Shown: positions 50,034 to 57,075, counted from the stretch's first letter. The stretch is DNA of 64,000 nucleotides from Solobacterium sp. (GCA_017432325.1 JAFRJJ010000023.1:1-64000), one strand, 5' to 3'. Translations and numbers: made by a program. Notes: generated from the letters alone by a model not told the origin.

Positions 50034-51749
50034 TTAGAATGGAAGGTCTTCGTCGGTGATCTCTTCCTCCTGTGACAATTTAATTGCGACGCGTCTATAG
50101 CCTCTCTGGTTCCCGTAAAGTGGTCCATATGACGTAGGACTCTTTTCCGGCTCCCAGCCTGGCAGTGTGTCGAGAATCTTATTGATATCCGTGCTTTCAA
50201 ATTTTTTAATTACACCGGGGTTCTTCCCGTAGAGTTCGCAGAGAATCTCACGGGCACAGACCTTCTGGCGTTCCATTGTGACCTCTCTCGGCACCACTTT
50301 TCCCAGTTCTTCAATGTGTTTATCATTTTTGCCCGAAAGGAATGCCCTCCTCTGGTCCAGATTCATTTCAGCCCAGTTAGTCGGAAGTCTGCGTTCGACG
50401 AAAGCGGCAATCTCTCCTTCACGTCCTCCAGCCTCCTGATGTGCTTCCTGCGCTTCAGCTGCCAGCTTCTCTTCTTCCGATGAAAGCCACCACTTCTCGC
50501 CGGCCTGGTAGGCTACATAGGCCTCTGCCCACATCTGGCGGATTTCTGAGTCGCTGATCTCAAAGGGGTTCTTTACCCGACGATTAGCATGGCAGTCGAC
50601 TGGCCAATAGCGACGGTTTTCGGTATCTTTTAAGAGATTTCTGTCATTGCTTGTGATGATAAAGACAGTCTGACGAGGAAAGGTCACTGACGCACGTCCA
50701 TATGCAGGACGATAGCGGTCTGACTGTGCCGATAAGAAATTCTTCGCAGTGTTACTGTCGGCAGTGCTAAGCAATGTACCTTCGCCGATTTCGAGTATCC
50801 ATACTCCTCTAATCGCTTCGTAAGGGTTTTTCCCGTCGCGGAAGTCCAGTTTGGTGTCTGAAAACCACTTGCCAAATCCAGCCAGTTTGCGGACGAAGGT
50901 GCTCTTGCCGATCCCCTGCCCTGCCTCATCATGAGTCTTTACTGAAATCATAGTGAGTACCGAATCCACCTTGCAACCCGGTTCGAATACGCGTGCTATT
51001 GCTGCGATAAGTGTCTTTCTGCTGACGGCACGAACATATGCGTTATCGTCCGCACCGAAGTATTCGACAAGCCACTGACTGATGCGTTCTGTCCCGTCCC
51101 ATACCGGCTCCTGAATCCATTCGCGAATCTCGTGGTAACCGCGCCGCCTGCAATGATTCAGAAGAGCATCCATCATCAGGCTCTGCTGCCTAATCCCGTA
51201 TCTGGCTTCCAGGTACTCTGCCAGGCCGCTCTCGTCAAAGTCCTGCCATTCTGTACCAGGCCTTTTGTGCTGATCCCAGGGAACAGGACCAGAAAAAGTG
51301 ATGGTTTCACTGAACTGGTTATAGCCTTTGATTCCACTTAAAAAGCTGTCGTTTTCGTAAAGATACCGGAAGTTGCTGTAGCTTGGTTCGAGCTCTCCCT
51401 TAGCGGTAAAGGTTGGTTCCTCTGGTACCATCAGTGCCGCTGCAGCCTCTGTACCGAAGACTTCAGTTTTGCTTCCATCGTCTTCAATTCTATAAACGCG
51501 AGGCGGTGTCATATAGGCACTGATCATCAGTTTTTTCACCTTTGGATCAGTACCGACCAGACGTTCCATAGCTGCTTCATCCGGCTTACCGAATCTGCCC
51601 GTCATGACAGCATCCCATGCTGTCAGGGAAGGATCAGTAGGTGCTGGTGCTCCGTATGCTGTACAAGCCTCAGTAGAGGAGTATGCCGCATTGAATGCAT
51701 TTTTAACGGAGAGTTTCTCAGGTTTTACGATCTCATACTGAGCCATCAT
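50034..51749 (-). CDS. VapE-type superfamily 3-like helicase
   Basis: A 571-aa replication ATPase. The Walker A motif is 'GQGIGKSTFVRKLAG', followed by 'IRGVWILEIGEGTLL' (Walker B region) and 'FPRQTVFIITSNDRNLLKD' with the sensor Asn. 'NRRYWPVDC' is typical of VapE (virulence-associated protein E) and P4-like helicases. About 200 N-terminal residues contain the linker region. It overlaps the primase gene by four bases, so the two work as a pair; the iteron region lies 14 bases past its stop. Confidence 0.92.
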   Translation of the reverse strand: MMAQYEIVKPEKLSVKNAFNAAYSSTEACTAYGAPAPTDPSLTAWDAVMTGRFGKPDEAAMERLVGTDPKVKKLMISAYMTPPRVYRIEDDGSKTEVFGTEAAAALMVPEEPTFTAKGELEPSYSNFRYLYENDSFLSGIKGYNQFSETITFSGPVPWDQHKRPGTEWQDFDESGLAEYLEARYGIRQQSLMMDALLNHCRRRGYHEIREWIQEPVWDGTERISQWLVEYFGADDNAYVRAVSRKTLIAAIARVFEPGCKVDSVLTMISVKTHDEAGQGIGKSTFVRKLAGFGKWFSDTKLDFRDGKNPYEAIRGVWILEIGEGTLLSTADSNTAKNFLSAQSDRYRPAYGRASVTFPRQTVFIITSNDRNLLKDTENRRYWPVDCHANRRVKNPFEISDSEIRQMWAEAYVAYQAGEKWWLSSEEEKLAAEAQEAHQEAGGREGEIAAFVERRLPTNWAEMNLDQRRAFLSGKNDKHIEELGKVVPREVTMERQKVCAREILCELYGKNPGVIKKFESTDINKILDTLPGWEPEKSPTSYGPLYGNQRGYRRVAIKLSQEEEITDEDLPF

Positions 51750-52726
51750 TCCCCCTCCTTATTCCTTTTTGGATTTGTGATGCCAAAAAAATTCTCACAC
51801 TTAGCGATTGCGGCCGAAATAGTGCGATCTCCGTAAGTCAGTCCGTTGTAATCGCGCCTATCCCACTTTTCTCTCATCAACGCTGATCTTCTGAAGACGG
51901 CGTCGATCATATCTCTGTGACCTCCGGTCCAGAAAGCAAGCAGGCAGCACAAAGCCTCATCGTACATGGACTGGTCAATCTCACCTGTCGAGTTTTTGAT
52001 CCACTTGGATCCGTTATATGCGTCATAATCAGCACGGAACAAAGCTTCGAACTTCGCGTACGATTTATTCTTTTTCAGAATGTTGAAAATATCGTGCCAG
52101 CTCATCCCATTTCCACCCACTGGAGCTGTGATAACCTGCTCTTTTGGCCGTACTGACGTCCGACGCATATATGTATCCAGGAAGCTCTGCATCTCTGCCT
52201 CGGTCAGCCTCCGCAGCTCTCTGTGCTCACCGTATGGGACTGCTGTGACGGTCATTGCACGAGTAGTCATACCAGGCGTGTACAGCTCACATGAAGGTCC
52301 GTGCATATAGTACTGCGTGTCATCGTATCTCCAGCCCTTGTACGGAACAAGAATTGCAATATGCAGTCCGAGGTAACTCGGCGAATATTCCGTATACGAA
52401 TCCAGCATCTCTACGATGTCCTGCGCCTCCGCAGTCAAATTCCCATATGTGTCGAGGCAGTGATCGATGTCGACATATGCCACCTCACTCTCTGCTGTGA
52501 CCAAAGTCCCGATTCCGCTATACCGATCCGGGTACATTTCCATGCAGCTGAGTGCTGCGTCCAGTGAGTTCCAGTTTTCTGGATGGTTTGGTTTTGCTGC
52601 ATACCCGTACGGCGTGCAAAAGATCTTCTTGCGTTCGTTGCCAATCTGCTTGTACATCCATGGACTAAAAAGCCCGCTGCGAATCTCAGCAGGCAGGTCT
52701 TTATATTTATTTGTAGTGTTATTCAT
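51746..52726 (-). CDS. Prim-pol-type primase/polymerase (NrS-1-like)
   Basis: A 326-aa protein. Residues about 20-180 resemble archaeo-eukaryotic prim-pol: 'YVDIDHCLDTYGNLT' with metal-binding Asp residues and 'YTEYSPSYLGLHIAILVP' (YSPSxxGxH motif). The C-terminal region ('FEALFRADYDAYNGSKW', 'ALCCLLAFWTGGHRDMIDAV', 'SALMREKWDRRDY') matches the helicase-binding domain of NrS-1-like polymerases. It would prime, or both prime and copy, phage DNA together with the VapE helicase. Confidence 0.88.
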   Translation of the reverse strand: MNNTTNKYKDLPAEIRSGLFSPWMYKQIGNERKKIFCTPYGYAAKPNHPENWNSLDAALSCMEMYPDRYSGIGTLVTAESEVAYVDIDHCLDTYGNLTAEAQDIVEMLDSYTEYSPSYLGLHIAILVPYKGWRYDDTQYYMHGPSCELYTPGMTTRAMTVTAVPYGEHRELRRLTEAEMQSFLDTYMRRTSVRPKEQVITAPVGGNGMSWHDIFNILKKNKSYAKFEALFRADYDAYNGSKWIKNSTGEIDQSMYDEALCCLLAFWTGGHRDMIDAVFRRSALMREKWDRRDYNGLTYGDRTISAAIAKCENFFGITNPKRNKEGE

Positions 52727-52767
52727 GATTTTTCTTCTCCTTTTTTTTGTATTTGTGCATAAAGAAA

Positions 52768-52790
52768 GGGAAGCTCTCCGGCTGCTTCCC
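52768..52790 (-). terminator. Terminator between HNH gene and primase
   Basis: GGGAAGC/GCTTCCC with a 9-base loop is followed on the minus strand by TTTCTTT. It would stop transcription from upstream and implies a separate promoter for the primase unit. Confidence 0.75.
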
Positions 52791-52809
52791 TGTTCTCGTT
52801 TTATGTCTC

Positions 52810-52825
52810 CGACTGATATCAGTCG
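52810..52825. promoter_or_regulatory. Perfect 16-bp palindrome upstream of the primase gene
   Basis: CGACTGATATCAGTCG reads the same on both strands. It lies between the homing-type HNH gene and the primase terminator. It could be an operator; no binding protein can be named. Confidence 0.45.
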
Positions 52826-52942
52826 TTCCTCCCCTAAATCACTTATGTATCCTTATATATATGTCTTGAATCGGCTGTGTTTTTGAATCTCTTTTTTTCG
52901 TGGTGATACTGTCTGTAATTATTTGTTGTGATTCGGTGGTTG

Positions 52943-53494
52943 TTATGAGAGCCAGCCCCAGCGCCTGCCGGCCAGGATGTTGTAGACTGCAGGCGTGCTG
53001 CATCCGATGCGCTCTGCGATCATCCGTACCGGCATGCCTGCTGCATCCATGCGGCGGATTGCCTGCACTGCCTCCGGATCCATCTGCTGTGGACAGCGTC
53101 TCTGCAGCAATGCGTCCTGCGCATTTTCCGCCCGGCAGCCGTAGCACAAGTTGCTGGCCGTGTTATCTGTCGGTCTGCCATCGAGATGCCTGATCACTGC
53201 ACCTTCAGGCCGCTGTCCGATGTAAGTTGCCGCTACAAGAGCGTGTACAGGTTCCGGATATACACCGCCGTATGCATGCATGACCGAGACGTGCATGTAT
53301 CCGCATCCGTTTGGAGACGGCGTCAAAATGTGCCCAGAGCGGAGATTGATGACTCTGCCCCAATCGCTGACCATATACTGACCGGATCTCAATCCGTACC
53401 AGTCAGGTACCAGCCGCCATTCCTCACCGGAACTTCCATCGAAAAAGGCGCCTTCCAGCGCCTCTTCGATTGAATTGTAATAGTTCATCGTCAT
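52943..53494 (-). CDS. NUMOD4/HNH homing-type endonuclease
   Basis: A 183-aa protein. The N-terminal NUMOD4 motif is 'EWRLVPDWYGLRSGQYMVSDWGRV' (split blocks), followed by an HNH core 'VHALVAATYIGQRPEGAVIRHLDG' with 'DNTASNLCYG' and a C-terminal HTH ('DPEAVQAIRRMDAAGMPVRMIAERIGC'). These free-standing nucleases spread by cutting related phage DNA. It sits between the SSB-like gene (TAATG overlap) and the primase, followed by a terminator, as expected for an inserted cassette. Confidence 0.88.
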   Translation of the reverse strand: MTMNYYNSIEEALEGAFFDGSSGEEWRLVPDWYGLRSGQYMVSDWGRVINLRSGHILTPSPNGCGYMHVSVMHAYGGVYPEPVHALVAATYIGQRPEGAVIRHLDGRPTDNTASNLCYGCRAENAQDALLQRRCPQQMDPEAVQAIRRMDAAGMPVRMIAERIGCSTPAVYNILAGRRWGWLS

Positions 53495-54066
53495 TAAAAC
53501 GGTACCTCCTCGTCCGTGATGCTGAGGACATCATCCAGCGGGATGCCATCCTGCTGCTCCTGCTGCTGTACCGGCAGGCCTTCGAAGATTTCGTCAGTGT
53601 CGACCGACTCGAGATTCTCACCTTCTTCAGTCAAGATGAAACCGCTGAGCCCGAAGCTGACGCCCCTGTTGCCGCTGTTATCGTATGCGTACGGGCTAAG
53701 GACCAAATAGCCTTTGTTGCCGCTGTGGATCTTGCTTGTATCCGTCAGCTCGCGGCGATCCATTCCGTACAATTTAGGTTTCCTATTGCTGCTGGTATTA
53801 AGGAAGTAATATTCCGGTCCTACGTCCTCTTTTTCACTTCCGTCGCGCAGCGGCTTTCTGATGCCTGCGGGCCTCTTAGTGCCCCATCTGGCTGCTGCGC
53901 ACTCTGCATAAGCTGCTGACAGCTTGTCGAGGCTCTGTTTGTCCGTTTTTGGCAGAAGTGCCATCGTGCTGAATTTCATCTGTCCGTTCATGCTTTCTGC
54001 GGGCTGGATCAGGTGCTGATACCACAATGTGACTGGGCCGATAATAGTTACGATTGGTTTTGCCAT
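53494..54066 (-). CDS. DUF2815-type single-stranded DNA-binding protein
   Basis: A 190-aa protein of the DUF2815 family, considered T7 gp2.5-like single-strand binding proteins: 'PVTLWYQHLIQPAESMNGQM', 'STMALLPKTD', 'LVLSPYAYDNSGNRGVSFGLSG'. The acidic C-terminus ends in DEEVPF, resembling SSB tails that recruit replication partners. It has a strong Shine-Dalgarno (AAAGGAGAT) and heads the replication unit. Confidence 0.86.
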   Translation of the reverse strand: MAKPIVTIIGPVTLWYQHLIQPAESMNGQMKFSTMALLPKTDKQSLDKLSAAYAECAAARWGTKRPAGIRKPLRDGSEKEDVGPEYYFLNTSSNRKPKLYGMDRRELTDTSKIHSGNKGYLVLSPYAYDNSGNRGVSFGLSGFILTEEGENLESVDTDEIFEGLPVQQQEQQDGIPLDDVLSITDEEVPF

Positions 54067-54153
54067 AAATTTTTTATCTCCTTTTTTCGCGTTTTCGCGT
54101 CTACTAATATGGCGGTGTGTAAGCCGTGCTTGTGCCCACGGGGGCAGCTATGC

Positions 54154-54181
54154 AAAAAGGCACCCCGCCAGGGATGCCTTT
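54154..54181. terminator. Strong terminator upstream of the SSB-like gene
   Basis: AAAAAGGCA/TGCCTTT enclosing CCCC/GGG. A and T runs lie on both sides, so it may act in both directions. It stands between the repeat elements and the SSB-like gene, so read-through would have to be controlled. Confidence 0.8.
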
Positions 54182-54197
54182 AAGTTCAGTTTTTATG

Positions 54198-54275
54198 TGT
54201 ACCCCTCATCTGGGGCGTTTTTACATTTTATAGAATACTACTGGAAAATCCCGGTTTTAATAGCATGTTTTGCCA
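54198..54275 (-). repeat. 79-bp control element, copy 1
   Basis: Read on the minus strand: block A (GGCAAAAcatGCTATTAAA), exactly 30 bases, then block B, a hairpin with a CCCC/GGGG stem whose outer arms are TGTA/TACA. A TATAAA box lies in the 30-base spacer. See the finding on this element. Confidence 0.75.
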
Positions 54276-54303
54276 TTCGGCCCTTCCTCAGCATTTTCTT
54301 TTG

Positions 54304-54383
54304 TGCGTTCCCCTCTTCCGGGGTTTCTTTGCAGTTTAATAATAATATAAGGATAGGATCCGATTTAATAGCATGTTTTGCCA
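54304..54383 (-). repeat. 79-bp control element, copy 2
   Basis: Same layout as copies 1 and 3: block A (GGCAAAAcatGCTATTAAA), 30 bases with TATATT/TATTAT, then a CCCC/GGGG hairpin with TGC/GCA outer pairing. Copies 1 and 2 are tandem, 28 bases apart. Confidence 0.75.
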
Positions 54384-54396
54384 ACTGACCATTTTG

Positions 54397-54654
54397 CTAT
54401 ATCCGGTATACGATTATCGGCGCTGAGCTGCCGTACATTGGTAGTGAGCCAAGAATGTTGTAATCAATCCACTCAGCCGCTTCATCAGAACTCATACCGT
54501 CATGCTCCATCAGTCCGGCAATCAGATCTTCGTACGCATATACGGCTCTGCCATCTTCCGTTACGCCCAGCAGCGCATCGTCGTATGCTGCGTCCGGCAT
54601 GTACACCACACCCTCATAGCCGGCATCCAGCAGCCTCTGTTCTTGTGTGCTCAT
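54397..54654 (-). CDS. Small conserved phage protein (85 aa)
   Basis: An 85-aa acidic protein ('LLDAGYEGVVYMPDAAYDDA', 'DGRAVYAYEDLIAGLMEHDG', 'DEAAEWIDYNILGSLPMYG', ending PIIVYRI). Proteins ending with this 'EAAEWIDYNxxxxxPY' pattern are common in early regions of Bacillota phages, but no function is known to me. A strong ribosome site (AAGGAAGGAGA) precedes the ATG. It is flanked by control-element copies 2 and 3 and by terminators, so it forms its own small unit. Confidence 0.8.
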   Translation of the reverse strand: MSTQEQRLLDAGYEGVVYMPDAAYDDALLGVTEDGRAVYAYEDLIAGLMEHDGMSSDEAAEWIDYNILGSLPMYGSSAPIIVYRI

Positions 54655-54711
54655 GCATGTCTCCTTCCTTATTTATATAGCGTCTCCTTACCTCCGCTAT
54701 TAAAATCAAAA

Positions 54712-54737
54712 GGGAATCCCAGCCGAATGAGATTCCC
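54712..54737 (-). terminator. Terminator between control element copy 3 and the 85-aa gene
   Basis: GGGAATC/GATTCCC with further inner pairing is followed on the minus strand by TTTTGATTTT. A transcript starting at copy 3 would meet it before reaching the 85-aa gene. Confidence 0.75.
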
Positions 54738-54798
54738 TATGCGCTTGCTATAGCGAAGAAAGGAGAGATGTGAACGCAGGTAATCATGGGACCTGCGC

Positions 54799-54877
54799 GT
54801 AAGTTACCCCTTCAGGGTTTCCTTACATGATATATAGTAGTACAGCCAAAAGTCCGATTTAATAGCGACTTTTGCCA
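54799..54877 (-). repeat. 79-bp control element, copy 3
   Basis: Block A is GGCAAAAgtcGCTATTAAA, then 30 bases with TATATAT, then a hairpin with GTAAG/CTTAC outer arms and a CCC/GGG inner stem. In this copy block A can also pair with the spacer (AAAAGTC/GACTTTT). Confidence 0.75.
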
Positions 54878-54913
54878 CTCGTACCAAAGAAAAAGACCCA
54901 GTTTTGCAAACAG

Positions 54914-54936
54914 TAAGATTAATGCTCTTTGCCATT
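54914..54936 (-). repeat. Degenerate half copy of the control element
   Basis: Resembles block A only (minus strand AAATGGCAAAGAGCATTAAT). No CCCC/GGGG hairpin follows at the expected distance. Weak evidence. Confidence 0.35.
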
Positions 54937-54940
54937 TTCT

Positions 54941-54970
54941 TTTACAATATGTAGCAAAATATGATATGAT
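54941..54970 (+). promoter_or_regulatory. Rightward promoter of the structured RNA
   Basis: TTTACA (54941-54946), an 18-base spacer and TATGAT (54965-54970). The predicted start is near 54977. Confidence 0.6.
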
Positions 54971-54976
54971 AGATAT

Positions 54977-55062
54977 ATAGAGATTGAGGCAAAAAAAAGA
55001 CCTCCCAGACAGAAAGGACAGCAGTGGGCTTACTGCGTCTGCGCGCCAGAAGGGAGGTTTTT
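54977..55062 (+). ncRNA. Structured small RNA or attenuated leader
   Basis: A predicted transcript of about 86 bases. Nested stems are CCTCCC/GGGAGG (55001/55052), CAGAC/GTCTG (55006/55037) and GCAGT/ACTGC (55021/55032), followed by TTTTT, so it ends as an intrinsic terminator. It lies 100 bases before the plus-strand genes 55162-55799. It could be an independent sRNA, or a leader whose read-through controls those genes. A short frame from GTG 55024 (38 codons) also crosses it. Confidence 0.55.
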
Positions 55063-55099
55063 ATTGTTGTTCTTTGCCAATCGAATAGGTCGAATTTGA

Positions 55100-55117
55100 T
55101 GCCGTTCGATTCCGGCA
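55100..55117 (+). other. T-arm-like hairpin in the leader of the plus-strand genes
   Basis: TGCCG, loop TTCGATTC, CGGCA, resembling a tRNA T-arm (GTTCGATTC). No cloverleaf can be drawn around it. It may be a tRNA-derived remnant or chance. Confidence 0.35.
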
Positions 55118-55161
55118 CAAAGGAAGCCACAGTGAACTAAAAAAAAAGAAAGGAGACAGTT

Positions 55162-55380
55162 ATGTTCTTATTGCTTACTATGTTGGTTTGTGGAGGAGGG
55201 CTTATTGGCCTTGGAATGGCAAACGAATACTACTATAGCTCTGGCATGAATAAATATTTCCTGCCGCCCAGCACCTGGTCGGATGATACAGACCTGTATG
55301 GTAATAGCGGCGGCTGCAGCAGTTGCTACAGCAGTTACAACGATGATGATAATAACGGCGGCTATGGCAGCCTATTTTAA
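55162..55380 (+). CDS. Small membrane protein of the opposite-strand lysogeny-region unit
   Basis: A 72-aa protein with one N-terminal hydrophobic segment ('FLLLTMLVCGGGLIGLGMA') and a polar tail rich in Gly, Ser, Tyr, Asp and Asn ('YGNSGGCSSCYSSYNDDD'). No family is recognised. The ribosome site AAGAAAGGAG is strong. With the next gene it is the only clear rightward unit between integrase and early genes, so it may be expressed in the lysogen. Confidence 0.72.
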   Translation: MFLLLTMLVCGGGLIGLGMANEYYYSSGMNKYFLPPSTWSDDTDLYGNSGGCSSCYSSYNDDDNNGGYGSLF

Positions 55381-55394
55381 TGGAGGAGGGTAAG

Positions 55395-55799
55395 ATGGAA
55401 AGTTTTGAAAAAATGTATGTATGCGGCTATCCAGGTGAAGGCCGCACTTTTGACTTTATCACGCGAAATCGAAAGTTTGCAGAATCCTGGGTTCTCGCGC
55501 ATTCAACCTACCGTGGTTTCTGGGAGATTGAGGCTTTGATCATCTGCCAGGGAAAAGGCAGGGATCTCTTCAAAGACAAAAAAGTCAAGCTGGCCTGTGC
55601 TTATACGCACAACGACGGTTTGGTTCCCCAGGTAGCTGCGATGGACAAAGAGCCGCTGATTGCTTGGAGGTCCTTGCATGGCTTTACAGAGGAAGATCCG
55701 TACCTGGTGCTGACGGTGCCTTTCGCGCGGAATCAGGATCCCACCGTGCCGCCCTATTATTTGAAAGATGACGACGATTTTGAAGAAGATGAATTCTAA
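55395..55799 (+). CDS. Acidic protein of unknown function (lysogeny region)
   Basis: A 134-aa cytoplasmic protein, mixed alpha/beta: 'MYVCGYPGEGRTFDFITRNRK', 'GFWEIEALIICQGKGRDLFK', 'VKLACAYTHNDGLVPQ', ending with a strongly acidic tail (DDDDFEEDEF). No family recognised. ATG 55395 is chosen for GGAGGAGGG; ATG 55380 overlaps the previous stop but has no good site. It converges with the integrase gene across a shared terminator. The acidic tail could mimic DNA or serve protein binding; that is speculation. Confidence 0.75.
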   Translation: MESFEKMYVCGYPGEGRTFDFITRNRKFAESWVLAHSTYRGFWEIEALIICQGKGRDLFKDKKVKLACAYTHNDGLVPQVAAMDKEPLIAWRSLHGFTEEDPYLVLTVPFARNQDPTVPPYYLKDDDDFEEDEF

Positions 55800-55804
55800 A
55801 GGCT

Positions 55805-55848
55805 AAAAAAAAAGGTCACTATGCCGATATGACATAATGGCCTTTTTT
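55805..55848. terminator. Bidirectional terminator between the opposite-strand unit and integrase
   Basis: AAAAAAGG/CCTTTTTT with inner ATG/CAT pairing, A-rich on the left and T-rich on the right. Confidence 0.8.
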
Positions 55849-56910
55849 CTACTTTGCCTTATGAGTGTTTATAGCGTCTACGATGATCTGGTCCGTATCA
55901 TCGTACAGATGCGCATAGACCGCCAAGACGACCTCCACGGTATCGCCAATACGGTGCGCTATCTGCTGCGGAGTCAAATTGGTATTGTTAAACAGCCAGG
56001 ATACATGCGAGTGACGCAGACCATGCGCAGTGATCCGGGGCACTGTGGAATCCTTTTTGTGGATACGATCAAGTATCTTCCCTGTCCGGTTCTGAGATGC
56101 CATTTGCCTTTTATATCCAGTGATGTACCAGTAGTCAGTATAGCCTCGCAGCTTTCTTTCCTGATCCTGGAGATCAGACAGCACTGATACTAGCTCGTCG
56201 TCTATCGGTACGGTCATATCGCCACTTGAATTTTTGCGGCCTGGCAATATGGCGTGTCCCCCGTCTTCCACGACATGGCAGCGGATTGTGATTGTTTTTT
56301 GCTCTCTGGAGAAGTCCTGCCACTCAAGACCGCGAGCCTCACCACGCCGGATGCCGGTCCAGAATATCAGAGCAACGGTGGCGAGATTCTTCTGTGACTC
56401 TTTTACTAGCATTGCCCGCCGATAGTCATCCTCAGTCCAGAAGGCTTTTGGCTTTCTCGTGTGTTTAACCTTTGTGACGCGTTGGCATGGGTTCCGGTCA
56501 CAATATCCATGCAAAATTGCAAAATTGAAGATCACCCCGAGACGTGTTTTTACTTCATTTAATGAATTAGGCGAGTGACCCGCAGCTTTCAGGCGGCTTT
56601 GCAGCTGCTCAATATCCCCTGCCGTGTACTCCGTGATCACTTGATCTTCCAAATAAGGCGATATGCGACACCGCCACATCTGCTCCATTTTTGCAGCTGT
56701 CTGATTTTGGCCTTTGAGCTTATAATCTGCCATTTTCTCCAGGAATACTTCTGACAGAAGTCTTGATCCGGTTTCCAGCTTCTGACGCCTTTCTCGCTCC
56801 GCGGCAGACGCTGCTGCACGCGTCGGAAAGCCTCGGCCTTTGTATCGCTTTCCGTTTTTCTGGAACAGATAGTAATATGTCCCATTTGACTTATCTTTTT
56901 TTGTGGGCAT
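55849..56910 (-). CDS. int: Tyrosine-type site-specific integrase
   Basis: A 353-aa tyrosine recombinase. Residues 1-45 are the arm-binding domain ('GTYYYLFQKNGKRYKGRGF'), about 60-150 the core-binding SAM-like domain, and about 160-353 the catalytic domain with 'WTGIRRGEARGLEW' (Arg), 'ITAHGLRHSHVSWL' (HxxR) and 'VLAVYAHL' (nucleophilic Tyr). It integrates into the tRNA-Ala gene. ATG 56910 follows AAAGGAGGG; an open frame extends to 57000 without a better site. Arm-type repeats lie 37-58 bases upstream of the ATG, so the enzyme may repress its own gene. Confidence 0.95.
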   Translation of the reverse strand: MPTKKDKSNGTYYYLFQKNGKRYKGRGFPTRAAASAAERERRQKLETGSRLLSEVFLEKMADYKLKGQNQTAAKMEQMWRCRISPYLEDQVITEYTAGDIEQLQSRLKAAGHSPNSLNEVKTRLGVIFNFAILHGYCDRNPCQRVTKVKHTRKPKAFWTEDDYRRAMLVKESQKNLATVALIFWTGIRRGEARGLEWQDFSREQKTITIRCHVVEDGGHAILPGRKNSSGDMTVPIDDELVSVLSDLQDQERKLRGYTDYWYITGYKRQMASQNRTGKILDRIHKKDSTVPRITAHGLRHSHVSWLFNNTNLTPQQIAHRIGDTVEVVLAVYAHLYDDTDQIIVDAINTHKAK

Positions 56911-56946
56911 CTTTTGACCCTCCTTTTTTACGTTTTTTTTATGCAA

Positions 56947-56968
56947 ACTGCACCAAAAACTGCACCAG
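56947..56968. repeat. Arm-type integrase sites near attR (two copies)
   Basis: ACTGCACCAA (56947-56956) and ACTGCACCAG (56959-56968), the same 10-mer family as the three copies near attL. They lie between attR and the integrase gene. Confidence 0.7.
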
Positions 56969-57034
56969 TGTGAAATCTTTTGCACGGTTTGGAGAGGCAA
57001 AAAAGCCTTTATTTATGCTATATTTTGACTTTTT

Positions 57035-57073
57035 TCAGAAGGTCAGGGGTTCGAATCCCCCAAGCTCCACCAT
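57035..57073. repeat. attR, 39-bp prophage attachment core
   Basis: Identical to attL (25075-25113). It holds only the 3' half of the tRNA, so it is not a functional tRNA gene. Confidence 0.96.
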
Positions 57074-57075
57074 TG

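Larger units (their letters stand above)
25114..57034. mobile_element. Complete cos/HK97-type siphovirus prophage
   Basis: Bounded by the 39-bp direct repeats, with integrase next to attR. It holds modules for integration, replication, packaging, head, tail, lysis and lysogenic conversion in one order, nearly all on the minus strand. No gene in the structural or replication modules looks disrupted, so the element could be inducible. One unit from attL to attR start is 31,960 bp, a usual genome size for small siphoviruses. It lacks a recognisable CI-type repressor. Confidence 0.95.

Noticed and set aside
54942-55130. 62-codon minus-strand frame opposite the structured RNA
   Set aside because: No ATG with ribosome site; it is the complement of a strongly structured segment.
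57035-57073. Second tRNA-Ala gene
   Set aside because: Only the 3' half is present; it is the attR core.
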